A stretch of DNA of 64,000 bases from Basidiobolus meristosporus CBS 931.73 (lineage: Eukaryota > Basidiobolomycota > Basidiobolomycetes > Basidiobolales > Basidiobolaceae): the NCBI GenBank assembly GCA_002104905.1, contig MCFE01000035.1, positions 124,001-188,000 on the forward strand, in the 5' to 3' direction. The stretch's first letter is position 1, and each line of letters starts with the position of its first letter. The position numbers were made by a program, and so were the translations under genes. A model generated the notes under the pieces. That model did no database searches, was not told the DNA's origin, and saw nothing but the letters and a program-made list of their open reading frames with translations. Positions 45,663 to 57,202 of the stretch are shown one piece after another.

Positions 45663-48087
45663 ATGCGGCACTCACCACCAATCACCGCTTTTTTCTTGGC
45701 GTACTTTTCGACGACGTTGGGCTGGGATCTGGTAAGGCAAAATCATCAGGAGCACCATTATTATGCTATACATTCCACCGCTCCGGTAGAAGTGGCTCAG
45801 CTGTTGGCCCTGGTGCACCACGGTCAAATCGGAGAGCTGGAGAACTACCACCTTTTCTCCTGTCCAAAAATGGGGGAGCACGAGGATCCAGTCGGTCAGC
45901 AGGTCGAACAGTTGCAAAAGCTTCGGTCTGAGGGCCAGCTGGAAAAGCGTTCTTTGTCTGCTTTGTCAAGCATATCTTCACTGGAGAAACAAATACCTCG
46001 ACTTCGAAGCAAGCGAGGCTTAATTCCTCCTCCTCCTCACAGCGCAGCTATTTTTCGCAATAGAACTGCACCCAACAATTCGTATTTGGAAGATCCCATG
46101 TTCCAAAAACAATGGTTCTTGGTATGTATTTGATGTTGCATAGTGGCTAGAAGCCAGCTAATGTCCCGTTGTTTGCCATAGCATAACAGTGCCAAGAACG
46201 ATATCAATGTGACTGGTGTATGGGAGCAAGGTATCACGGGTAAGGGAGTGGTGGTGGCAATACTGGATGATGGACTGGACATGTACAATAAGGATCTCGC
46301 GAGCAATTACGTTAGTGTTTCTTCAGAAAGTCCGCTGACTCGAACATATACTGATGGTTGCGGATTAGTTTGCTGAGGGCTCGTTTGACTTCAACGACCA
46401 TGTCAGTCAACCAAAGCCTCGCCTGTCGGACGACTACCACGGCACCCGTTGCGCCGGGGAGATAGCCGCGGCGAAAAACGACTTTTGCGGGATCGGGGTA
46501 GCGTATGAAGCGAAAGTGGCCGGTAATCCAGAGCATGCCAGTGAGGTGGGATTCGTAGTTGCTGATGGTTGATATTAGGATTGCGGATATTGTCAGGGAA
46601 GATCACTGACACTGATGAAGCGCTGGCCATCAATTATCAATACCAGAAGAACCAAGTATATTCTTGCAGTTGGGGGCCTCCCGACGATGGCAAATCGATG
46701 GATGGCCCCAAGGGGTTGATCTTGTACGCTCTCATGAATGGGATCCAAAAAGGACGAGGTGGGAAAGGAAGCATCTTCATTTTCGCATCCGGGAACGGCG
46801 GGTCCCACGATGACAACTGCAATTTCGACGGATATACCAACAGCATCTACACCGTGACCATTGGGGCTATCGATCATACCAACTCCCATCCATACTATTC
46901 CGAAAGCTGTGCTGCACAGCTGGCGGTGTCCTATAGTAGCGGGCAAGGTAACTCCATAGTACGTATTTTCAGTATCGGATCAGTAGTACATCTCAGCTAG
47001 AACTCAGCCCTCCCCTACTTCTACAGTACACCACCGATGTTGGCCCTGCGAGTTGCTCCAACTTGCATGGAGGGACATCGGCTGCCGCCCCCTTGGCCGC
47101 AGGAATCATTGCTCTCGTGCTTTCCATTCGGTAAGTAGGGCAAGCACGGAACGAGGAGATGGCCCGTACTCACTTCTCCTGTTTTCATAGCCCGGATTTG
47201 CATTGGCGAGATATCCAGCATCTTTGCGTCCAGACTGCAGTTCCTGTATCGCTGAAAGATGACGACTGGAAACCGACCACGGCTGGCCGACTATTCAATC
47301 ACAAGTTTGGTTATGGAAAGCTTGATGCCTACCGAATGGTGGCAGCAGCAAAAACATTCCAATCGTTGGGCTCCCAAATTCGCCTGGAAACCCCTATTCA
47401 GGTGGTCAGAAAGAAGATCCCTCAGGACGAGCATGGCGTCAACAGTACAATCGAGATCACCGAGACAGAGACTGACTCTCTCCAACTTCGTGTACTAGAA
47501 CACATCACTATTCGTGTGAACATCAATCACTCCAGACGAGGCGATCTGGAGGTGTATCTCATTTCCCCAAACCAGGTTGTCTCACAACTAGCCGCCCGCC
47601 GTAGACTCGATGAGAACAAAACTGGGATAATCAACTGGACGTTCATGTCAGTCAAGCATTGGTAAGCTATGATATGCTACTCAGCATCCAGGTCCATCCA
47701 TTGACATTGCCACACAGGGACGAGTCGCCAATAGGGAATTGGACACTCCAAGTGATTGACCGGGTGAACCCCAATGCGGGTGGGGATTTTCTCGATTGGG
47801 CCATCATCATGTTTGGGGTCGAATCGAATCCAAATCTCAAGAATCGGGTAGCAATTGCCAAGGATCTTACAGCGGGGGTCACAGTGGTATCCCCTACGGA
47901 CGTTAGCCGGTCCTTGGCACTGAACATTTTCGCAGTGCTTGGCGTTGTGGGAATCGCATGCTTGATTGTAAAAAGATCCCAAGAGAGAGGTTGGTACAGA
48001 GAAGTCACGCCTGAATGTACCACGGACGAGGCTCAATCAACCAACGAGAGTACAAATCGATTGTTAGAAAGTAGTCCATCCGGCTGA
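45663..48087 (+). CDS. KEX2: Kexin, Golgi dibasic proprotein endoprotease
   Basis: Start at ATG 45663 ([15 protein letters not shown], a signal peptide). The prodomain has two dibasic processing sites, LEKR (95-96) and RSKR (117-118), for self-cleavage. The subtilase triad is complete: Asp in VAILDDGLD, His in [10 protein letters not shown] and Ser in [13 protein letters not shown], with the oxyanion Asn in [18 protein letters not shown] is the kexin/furin substrate region. A P domain follows ([22 protein letters not shown] ... GNWTLQVID). A transmembrane helix ([15 protein letters not shown]) and a short cytosolic tail end the protein. Introns fall after QWFL, near 46315-46370, at about 46525-46580, 46958-47026, 47132-47190 and 47664-47718. 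The enzyme cleaves after KR/RR in the late Golgi to mature secreted proteins and hormones. Length, order and all catalytic residues fit Kex2. Confidence 0.95.
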
Positions 48088-48332
48088 GAGAGTACGGCAC
48101 TCTACCCGTATCTTCGTAATTTCCGAAAGAATCAACCGCACCTACCAGCATGATGGAGCCGTGACAAGCATCATCAGACGTGGGAGAAGTGGGTTTCAAT
48201 TGGAGCCGCTGTGCACGGAGGAATTGAGCTTTAATGGCAATTCTTCACATTATGTAACATACTTGACTCATTATGTCCAATCGTATATTATACTAGAAAC
48301 AATTAAATGTACAGTCATTTGATACAAAGAAA

Positions 48333-49344
48333 TCAGCCCTGTGCTAAGGGGGATGTTAGTTTCACCTGAGACTGGGAGTCGTCCACTTCAGTAACTTTAT
48401 TTTCATCGTCAGCATCGATGAATCCAAGCTCAATTGATTGCTTGTCTGGATCCTCCATGTTGACCACGAAAGTCCTTAGTGGTTTGGCGTTGCGCGAAGT
48501 GTGGTCATCTGAGGAGCCTCCGCTACAGCTAAAAGCATTCGGCCTCAACCTGGACGTGAGCCCTTCGTACAACAACTTCGAATAGATACTCCCTGGGAGG
48601 GCCTGAAGGTGAGCGATCACGACCACGATACATATCTACCGATTACTTACAGAATAGCGTCATGGACATAACTGCGAAATATCCCTGCCAGAGGCTGTTT
48701 CCTAGCACGCTGGTCAAGCCGAGGAATTGCAAGAGCGAGGCGATGGCAAAGTACGCCACTCCGTCTCTCTGTAGCGCTTCCTTGATGCGTAATTTGAAAT
48801 CCCGGGATCTTCTCAGGCTGGATAGGGCGAAGTAGAATAAACAGAGGGCCAAAAGACCCATGTCCACCAGCCCCGTGGCCTGTATGTTGATTTGAGGTAA
48901 GCTTAATTGGCATAGTGGCTCGCTGTGAATGTCCAATGCTATCAACGTGGGCGCCATCAAAGAGATCTTGACCAAGCTAAAGACGCCTCCGATAAGAATG
49001 ATCACTTTGGACTTGCCGTATAGTGCGTACGCCTTTAGAACCAGTAGCCACCCTACAGAGGCTGAGGAAAGGTAGTAGAATACGATGTTTAGATACGTGC
49101 CCAGTACACAGTCCTGATCAAGCATTAGTGAGTGCAGCACATTGCTCAGGGTAGCAATAAACCCCAGGGCGGACTGAAACAAACAGACCATATGACTGAA
49201 GCTTCGTTTCTGCCGTACCAGTAGTAGAGAATTGTAGGAGGTACTCCAAAAAACAATCAGCGAAATGGAATTCACCACCAGGTGAACATTTGTCTGATAG
49301 AACAGCTCACGCTCCGCCGTGTACTCATGCGAGGGATCGGCCAT
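48333..49344 (-). CDS. Orphan seven-transmembrane protein
   Basis: Two exons, 48651-49344 and 48333-48592, with a 58-base intron, giving 317 residues in phase. Six or seven hydrophobic helices lie within residues 20-235, including VVNSISLIVFWST, MVCLFQSALGFIATL, YLNIVFYYLSSASVGWLLVLKAYALYG and LVDMGLLALCLFYFAL. A cytosolic-looking tail of about 85 residues is rich in Ser, Asp and Glu. The topology is GPCR-like, but I see no rhodopsin, STE2/STE3, cAR or Pth11 signature. The start at 49344 opens a short polar lead (MADPSHEYTAERELFYQ) before helix 1. Likely a lineage-specific membrane receptor or transporter; function unknown. Confidence 0.72.
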
Positions 49345-50071
49345 GGTTTCGTAGTCAATAGCTATCTGTTGGGTAAATGCTCTCCTTTCAGAGGTTTCTT
49401 GGGCTGAGGTTTACACGGAAGGAATATTGTGGTGGTGTATAGTTGCCAAGACTGCTCGGCTTGGGCGCTTTTAAATCAATTGCTCTGTGGTACTAGTATA
49501 TATGGATTGATGAAATGGGAAGGGGATATGGGATGATGCGGGCGGGGGGTGAGCCTACTTCCGCCCGCTTTGGTCGAAAATCCAACCACCCAATATATGT
49601 GGAGTAGGGAGCATTGGACTGTTTGTGTGCAAATCAAGCATATGATGGATCACTCTCCCTTAAAAGCGCTGCCCATTTAGTAACATGCAAATCACGATTT
49701 CCAGAAATAGCTGGTTCATATTGAATCGCCTATCAATATCAAGATGCCTTCATGTAGAGTGGTCATTGCCTTACTTCATCCCTAACCAGTCCAACCGGTT
49801 CTTGTGCCATATAGTTTGGTTCCTAGAGTCTGAGCTATTTTATTTGTTTGCATTATCAACAATCCATGGTAGCGCCTACTCAACGGCACTATGCAAGAAA
49901 ATAGACCAGCAGAAAGTGCTCAAATGGTTAAGCAAACAGACCAGCTTATGGATGCTTAGATACTTACCCGAAGGAGCCGAGAGGTACAAGTAATCTATAG
50001 TTGGGTTGAGGCTGTACATTCAAATCAATGTCTGTATAAGTGATGGTGCAAATCGATTGGTACTACATTGT
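49345..50071. other. Intergenic, no supported gene
   Basis: Spacer between the promoter of the seven-helix gene and the 3' end of the CENP-C gene, both on the minus strand. A TATA-like stretch (agtatatatgg, about 49495) is seen. The 102-codon frame at 49685-49993 has no family support. Confidence 0.35.
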
Positions 50072-52158
50072 CTACACTGCAGCAACCGTTTCTCGAGCTT
50101 GTGTAAAGAATAGCCGGGTTTCCTTGGAACTGACATTCTCGAGTTGGTATTGATTGCCTATGAAAATAAGCTCAATTAGGTTTCACCATATTACACTGGG
50201 ATTCAATCGTTCTCTGACTAACCTCTAGGCACGTGGAACTGGCCTCCTGCGGATATTACGAATCTAGTAGTATGAACGGTCACTCTGCAGGCGCCGGATA
50301 TCACAAAAAATACCTGATACAATGGGTGAGCTTATGCTTCGAATGGATCTAACTCTCCTCCAACACTTACCATGGCACTGTCGCCGGAATTCCTCTTGGG
50401 CTTCATTCCATTGCATTGTAGCTTAATGATACCTGAGGACATGAAGTCTTGCTCGCCAAATGTCTTTTCGAACTCGAATGTTTGATTCTTTACGGGCTTG
50501 GTGACGATCATATCCTTTGTTAAGCCGACAACTAAATTGACCAACTTAGAGAAGGGCCTTTACACCGTCTGATGCTAGTAAAATTACCTTGATTGACCAC
50601 TTCCTGCGTGTACCAGTCGACAATGGGGATTTCGTCGATGGGCTCGTCATTGTACTCATCTTCTTCACTTTCCTCGGCGACTATCACCCGCTTGACATTT
50701 TTCTTTTTATTGGACCTCTTGGACAGTGCCCGGTGCTCCACGGGAATTGTCACGACCTCCTTGACTACAGAAACGACATTGGGCCCTTTGCAAAGAATCA
50801 ACACAAACATTCGTGTTTGCTCTACAGCGTATGCAACCCTACCTGACTTTCGACGACCGTATACAACTCTCTCGTTTCGCCAGAAATCCAATGGCTTGAC
50901 TTTGGTTCTTCCACTTCTTCTGACACCTAGATTGATGTTTAATGAGCCGGCTGTTCTTGGGAAGAAGATGGAACGTACTCACCGATATCGTCTTCTTCGC
51001 TTAACGGGGCTCGACTCGAGGGTTTTGTTCTGACTACTGCTTTCTTTGTAGCAGGCTTGGGGGCGGCTCTGGCTTTTGGCACTATGTTGGCAGTAGGTTA
51101 GAATAATGCTTGAGAGATTCGCTGCTTAGACAGCCGATCCAGTACCTTGCCTGACGCCAGCTGACTTCGGCGGAGAAAGTCGTCTGTGTGGCTGGGACAT
51201 CTCAGAGTCACTCTCGTGCATATCCGGAACATCTTCATCAGATTCTTGGGAGATCTCGATTACTTGATGAGAGCTAGTGGCGAGGTTGGAATTGTCGAAA
51301 TCATCATCAAGGTCGAGATCTTCGTCGAACCTAGGACTCTGCTTCAATACAGAAAGGGATTCATCAGGTCCGGAGAGTACAGAGCTTTCCATTGATTGAC
51401 TCAGACGACTTGGTGTGTCGAAATCGTGGCTGGCAAACACTTGAGATAGAGGCTTGTCGTGATACGAATTGGGCGTGCTGGTGACCACCGAACGATATAA
51501 GGATGCGGATTTCTTGTTCGCAGTAATATCAGGCGATTCCATACTATCCTCGAAAATGTGGTGGGGTCTCTTTACGGAGTTGGCACTGCGATTGGCTGGC
51601 CTGGGACTTGGAGATTCATGTGGATGTTGCTTGACAAAAGATACTGGGCATACCGAGAGGAGGTTAATGTACTACCAGCGTGAAGATCATTCCATTCGAG
51701 ATATATACCTGACGATTGTTCAGAATACGCAACTCCGCTCTCTTGGGGGTAGAAAAGTCGAAACAATAATTGTTAGAACTGTGCTCAACACATGTCCACG
51801 AAATAGCCACAAACCAGCTGATAACTCCATGTCACCGGAATCCCCGAAGGTCGAGTCCAGGTCAGCTTGTTCCTCATGGGTAGTTCGACTCTGCGCGTGC
51901 ACCCTTGGAATCACTCGCTCCTCCGCCTCCTCTTCCGAACTTTCAAAGAAGTCGTCAATATTGTCCAGGCCATCTTCGTCTTGCAGGATGTTCTTTCGAA
52001 TAAGAACACCGGTCTTCCTGTCACCGAAAAAAGAAGTTCAGTCGGCAGCTCTACGTAATTTTGGAGCAAACCAAATCTGCTTACCTTCCTCGTACACCGA
52101 TGTCGGTGAAATGGTTTTCGCGCTTCTGGCGCTTCTCTCTCGGCTTGACAGAGTTCAT
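50072..52158 (-). CDS. MIF2: CENP-C/Mif2 inner kinetochore protein
   Basis: Multi-exon minus-strand gene. Exon 1 is 52085-52158 and exon 2 begins at 52017. The N-terminus contains the Mif2-type block FTDIGVRGRKTGVLIRK followed by GLDNIDDFFESSEEE. The middle is Ser/Asp-rich. The CENP-C motif is clear: VRRSGRTKVKPLDFW at about 50885-50932, followed by RNERVVYGRRKS; it anchors the CENP-A nucleosome. The C-terminus is the cupin dimerisation domain, with TFGEQDFMSSGIIKL, VTVHTTRFVIS, GGQFHVPRGNQY and LFFTQARE. CENP-C links centromeric CENP-A chromatin to the outer kinetochore (Mis12 complex). Its presence implies a CENP-A centromere in this fungus. Several middle exon borders (50990-51830) were read only approximately. 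Confidence 0.92.
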
Positions 52159-52536
52159 ATTGGGTTAGCTGTAGGTGCACTTAGTCGAGGATGGTTCACT
52201 TTGGTGTTGGAAGCTGTATTTGCCGCAAGGATAAGCTCGAGCAAGAGTGTCAGTATGTTAGGTCTTAACTCGAAGTAATGGAGTTTATCAATGGAATTCA
52301 TTTCAACGTAAATAAATCATTCCATTGGTGAGATGGAAACAATAATATTGACATCGAGTGAGGCCTGATTATTTGATCTATATCGCCAGCATGATGGATA
52401 AATAATTGGCATACTTTTATTACTAATACAGGTAACATTTATACAAAGATTGGCTTGCAACTTAACCAACAAATCACAAGTGCATTCTATAACTTGGATT
52501 CTGTTGCCGGGGTATTTCGGTGACTTCCTTGCTGAA
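52159..52536. other. Intergenic between two minus-strand genes
   Basis: 378 bases holding the CENP-C promoter and the 3' end of the Net1-like gene. No coding region or clear element is seen beyond an AT-rich tract. Confidence 0.4.
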
Positions 52537-55026
52537 TCAAGCATCTCTAGCTAGTTGGAATAGGGCTGACTTGCGCTTGTTTCTACCTTTTGATTTCTGG
52601 CCTGCCAGTCGAACATTGAATTGAGGTGTTTTGGCAACCGATTTCTCGGTATCACTATCACTATCGTCAGAGCTACTGCTGTCACTGTCATCTGCTTGCT
52701 CTTCCTCCGAGGAGGAAGATGAGGCATCCATAGGTTCTGTGCGATGCTTAGAAATAGAAGGGGCCACACCACCAGCAATAGCTGAAGTTTTCGCCGCCAA
52801 ATTGCTTAGCTTCGCTGATGCGGCAATTTGCCGAAGGGAGGAGAACGCGGGGTTTTGATAAGGAGTATACATCTGTGACGCTTTTGAGATGCTCGTGTTC
52901 GGAGTTGCCACACTGGCTGGTGTTTTCTTGGGAGCTGTGTCGTCATCAGAAGAGTCATCGCTGCTAGAGCTACCATCCGAACCACTATCAGAGCTGCTTG
53001 CAACCGGCTCTGGAGTCGGTTTCCCACTATTTGATTTAGCTGGAGTAAGCACCGAGTTCGTTGGGGTCTGTTTGATCGACTCTTTGCGAACCGGAGTGCT
53101 TTGAGCAATCACTGGCGACGCAGTACCACTATTCACCCTGGTTAACGCGGGTGATTTCTTGCTGGGCATAATAACCGGGGGAACGCGTGATTGTTGTGGC
53201 TCTCTGAGGTCTCCATCTTCATCCTCATCTTCATCAGCACCAAGCAATAAACGTCCCATCATACGACCAGCCTCAACGCCAATAGCATCTCTCATTTGGA
53301 CCCCGTAGGTACTAGTATGCTTATTATCCATATGTGGGTCAGAATGCACAGGAGTAGGAGTTTGAGGAAGCATAACTGGATTCACTACTTTCATTTGAAC
53401 TTGCTCTGTAGCAGTGGTATCAGCTTTTGCTTGTGCCCCAGTCTTGTTGTTTTGCGTCTTGTCGGCAGATACAGTTTTCTTATTATTTACCTTGGTTGCT
53501 TGGGGTGAGGGTGGTGATCCAGCGCTTCCGGTTTCTTGACCTCCGGTAGCAGCAGCATTAACCACGGCTTTCTCATCAACCCTCGTCTCCGTAGCGGTGG
53601 GCACTTTGTTGACGGTAGGCTTCGGATTCACTTTTGGAGAGGCGACAGCTTCGGTTTTGGCTTTTTTCTGAAGGTTCGTGGGCTCCTTTTTTGAGTTAGG
53701 CGCCTCAGGTTTCGAGGTACCATTACTCACAGGCTGATGTGACTGCTTTTTCCCAACTTCACCTTTGGCTGGCTGTGAAGCACCAAGTAGCTTCTCGTTT
53801 CCTTTGGATGCTTCAGTAACGTTGTTTCCTGTAGTCAATTTACGTTTGTTACTCTCAGTGGGTTTTTCATTCTGTCGGGATTCCTCAGCAGTCTTGGTAC
53901 TGCCGCCCTCGACCACAGTGTCCTTTTGTCTCTGATTCGATTGTACTTGCTGTTTGGTAGTATTCGGTTTAGGCTCGTTGGCCTTCACAGCTGGAGAAAC
54001 TTGTGGTGGAGTGTTCTTCGCATTTTTACCTTTCGCTTGCGTCTCTACCTTTTGTGACGGTTGTACTGGTTGGGCTTTGTTGGTGGCAACACTTGCATTT
54101 TTCTTCTGCGTTTCCTGATTTGGTTGCTTCTTGGGTTGATCTACGATGGCAGAAGCACCACTCTTAGGTGCAGCTTTTGTTTGTGACTGCTTGTTATTTT
54201 GGGCTTCAGCCTTCTCGGTACTCTTCTTTGTTGTGGCTGGAGTGTTTTTCTGGGTTTGGGGTGTCACATTTCCAGGCTGATTCGATTTCTCCTTTGGCTC
54301 AACATTGTTCACAGCCTGCGGGCCATTGGAAATCTTTTTCGATATGGTATCATTTTGAGGGACTTTAGGAGAGTTTTCTACATCCATTGGGGTGGCCTCG
54401 GTATTTGCAGCATTCTGATTCTTCTTCTTGGCTTTCTTCTTCTTTGGTTGTGGTTCAGGTGTTTGCTTGGCCACAGTAGCATTATCGCCAACAGGACTAT
54501 TTGGATTAGGATTCGAAACGGTTTGCTTGTCTGTATTATTGATCAGAGCTGCTTCGTTTTGGGACTGTTTTCTCTTCTTCTGCTGCTCAGCGCTTGGACT
54601 TGGTTTGTTCGAAACTGGGGCAACATTGGGTCCATTCTTATTCATTGGGTTGTTAGCAAGGACTGCGTAGACAACATTGCTCTCATCAAATACTTCGGCG
54701 ACGTGGAAATCATCATCAAGCTCGCACAAGGAAGAATCGCGAAGGCGGGCGACAGTGGTACAACTAAGTAAGGGTTGAAACGCAAGTTAGAATTATTGAA
54801 GATATCCCCTACACACCCGCGATTGGCATTACCTGCTATTGGGGTACAATTTCGCGAACATATTTTCAATCTTGCGCCTTACACTCAAGAGGGAGGCGTT
54901 ACCCTCAGTGAGTAGGAGAAACCGCTTGACAGGGTTAACCGACCAATCTTTGACCAGCCTCTCCTCCTCAACATTTACGATGTTAACCTGAAGCTTGAAT
55001 CTCTTGGAAGCTTTGGCTGTAGACAT
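52537..55026 (-). CDS. Net1/Dnt1-like nucleolar protein (Cdc14-binding protein N-terminal domain)
   Basis: Two exons, 54833-55026 and 52537-54763, with a 69-base intron, giving 806 residues in phase. The first 110 residues look like the Net1/Dnt1 N-terminal domain: KLQVNIVN, VKRFLLLTEGNASLLSVRRKIE, MFAKLYP, then LDDDFHVAEVFDESNVVYAVL. The rest is low-complexity, rich in Lys, Pro, Gln, Asn, Thr and Ala. It carries basic patches (KKKKAKKK) and acidic Ser clusters (SSSDSGSDGSSSSDDSSDDD), typical of nucleolar proteins. In yeasts Net1 holds Cdc14 in the nucleolus and Dnt1 restrains mitotic exit. Which role applies here is inference, since only the N-terminal fold is conserved. The C-terminus ends with a basic stretch (KSKGRNKRKSALFQ). 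The long open frames on the opposite strand are shadows of the low-complexity coding. Confidence 0.75.
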
Positions 55027-55341
55027 GTTCGTACTTCCTGAAGAAATATGGGGTAAAGGCCAGAGTTTTTGCACAGCCCAACTTTTTTATTGGAGTCTGC
55101 CTGAAGGAGTTATTTTTCTTTTTCAACTTTTATCCAAGTTCAATCACGCATTCCATCAGATCATCTAGGGATTTTTTCACTCCGTCATTGCGAGTATTAA
55201 GGCTAAGAAAATCACAATACCAGATACCAAGTGTTCCCATTCCACGTTGGTGCGAATTAAACAGAATGGGATGGATTTATGTAGGATTGGCGGATTGCCG
55301 GCCGTAAAGGTGGGCTTCTATGAGGAGTTATCGTGGGACCC
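55027..55341. other. Intergenic
   Basis: 315 bases between the start of the Net1-like gene and the 3' end of the RPP40 relic. No coding region is seen. Confidence 0.4.
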
Positions 55342-56420
55342 TCAGGCCTGACACAGTATATATGTACCATTGGGGTACACAATAAAGGTATAATGATTTT
55401 CTCCATTAAACGGATATCCATATTCCTTGGATTGCCACGAAACATGAGAATCCAGGAACCCCCCAAAAGTAGTGCTGTTATTTTGACACTGCTTCCGGCT
55501 TCAACAACAAATGGCACTTGTGTATTGTAGATAGATACAAATGGATCGGCTGTCCCTTTGACCTCGATCCTTGATATCATACACAGCCCTGTGAGCAACG
55601 CGTATTACACTGAAGGGGCTTCACCCATTATGCTAACCTTGAGGTACGGCAGGCAACCATGCCCAACCATTCGTAGCGTTCCAGCGCCTTCTCCTTCCAA
55701 TTCTCCACGTTTTCATTGTATAATAGTTTGTCTAAGTCAGGGATCTCAACGCCCCCCAGCATGCTTTAAGAGAATGTTGAATAGACTGTCTTGGCTTCAG
55801 AGTAATTGCAAAACTTAAGCTCTGCGCATTCGCCAGCTGGACAAAAGATTGGCGATCACTACATGAGAGCACAGGATAAAATGCGTCTATTTAGAATACC
55901 AACAGGATTGAGTGCTTGAATGAGAAAAGCGTGGGTGCCTGCGAGAGAAATGCCCAAAGCGCCATTTGATTCTCTCGTAAAATTTGTGGCCAGGTAATAT
56001 GTCAGCTTAGAGATCGACCGTTACCACTAAACACATCATTCAGTATCAATCCAAGATAATTGCAAGACAACGCATCCTACTGTAACGATATCCCATGGAT
56101 CCAAACTTGGTTAGGGTGCCGATAAGCCCAAGTTGTTCGTAGGTGTCTTTACCTAGTGCATTATGCGTGAGGGCTGTACCAGAGCATAGGTAGGGAACAC
56201 TCGATGAACCTCCAGAACTTACGGGAGAAACTTTTGACAGTTTTTATCGTTTCTAATATGGGAATGGAGAAGCTTGGGTTGAATAAAACAACTCAATCAT
56301 AACTGTGCTTCGTAGAAAACTCAGTTTTCAGAATGTCTTGTAGTAGCCCTGAACTCGCAGGCACTACGTCAGGCGCAAAAATCGTCACTTAAAGAATGAA
56401 AAATCTTGTCGAGATTCCCG
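55342..56420 (-). pseudogene. RPP40: Decayed RPP40-like gene (RNase P/MRP protein subunit)
   Basis: Conserved RPP40 blocks occur in the right order on the minus strand but not in one frame. They are KDTYEQLGL with GTLTKFG, then VVTVDL and LPGHKFYERIKWRF, then LSFAITLKP, then EKALERYEWLGMV, and finally GFLDSHVSW and NGENHYTFIVYPNG before a stop at 55342. The human counterparts are DKDTYEETGL, IVSIDL with KKYERISWSF, LFDWLGAV, and GFADSPVSW with GEHLYNFVIF. Between VVTVDL and LPGHKF an in-frame TAA stands at 56007-56009, and at least two further shifts are needed. A 50-base intron (55489-55538) could explain one shift. RPP40 is part of nuclear RNase P/MRP. Neighbouring genes splice cleanly, so decay is more likely than missed introns. 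Confidence 0.65.
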
Positions 56421-57202
56421 TAATCGAAACTGCCATCCCAAACACTGGAGGAAGTCGAACGCCACGAAACCAACAAGAAAATTCAATTACCTCAAGATTG
56501 AATTGACGTTGCACAATAAAAGTGCTGCGACAAGATTTTGAAGAGTTGGAGTAAGTCAAGAGCAACTTTGATTTTGGTTATGGTACGGCAGGTAAACGAC
56601 TCATGTTGGCCACTGGTTCAGTGTCGACCTGGTAAACGGAAAATATATTCGTACCTATGCACGATATCACATTGAATTTTTTTTGTTGACAATCAGTCGA
56701 ATATATTGAAGATTCGGGTTAGCCTGTGACCATGTTTGAAATCAATGCATCTAGTGTGTATGCAAAGGCCAAGTGAATTTGTTGAATACGTAATAATGAA
56801 TTTGTTTACCGCTCAAATGCGGCCCGTAATCAATGTCACCAATGTTGTTTAACTTCACGATGCTCTACGCACTATTCAAGACGTTGGACTAAACACTAAC
56901 CGTATCCATCAACAATTAAGGAATTAAAAGCTACAAAAATTGATCAAATTGATTTACGGAGTCTATATTCGGTCCAAGAGCCTTTCACTAAACCACCCTT
57001 TCTATTTAACTGCTGTATTTCGCGACTTTAGAGTAAGCGTGAATCCGAATAATCTGTGGCTCATTAAAGTTCTATTTAAAACAACACCAAAACATAGGTA
57101 CTGTCTCGCTTACAAGACGATTCTTTGTTGACGAATCGTCAAACTTACATTACTGATTTTTGTCTAACACAGAGGTTATACTTGACGTCTACCCAACTTC
57201 TT
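56421..57202. other. Intergenic, promoter side of the AcrB-like gene
   Basis: About 780 bases between the relic and the AcrB-like gene. It may include the lost 5' end of the RPP40 relic. No coding region is supported. Confidence 0.35.

Noticed and set aside
49685-49993. 102-codon plus-strand frame upstream of the seven-helix gene
   Set aside because: No family features and no promoter signal; probably random.
54199-54771. 190-codon frame opposite the Net1-like gene
   Set aside because: It mirrors low-complexity coding on the minus strand; the leucine/tryptophan-rich text is an antisense artefact.
55257-55598. 113-codon minus-strand frame at the end of the RPP40 relic taken as its own gene
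   Set aside because: The conserved RPP40 ending lies in another frame of the same DNA; the long frame passes through it by chance.
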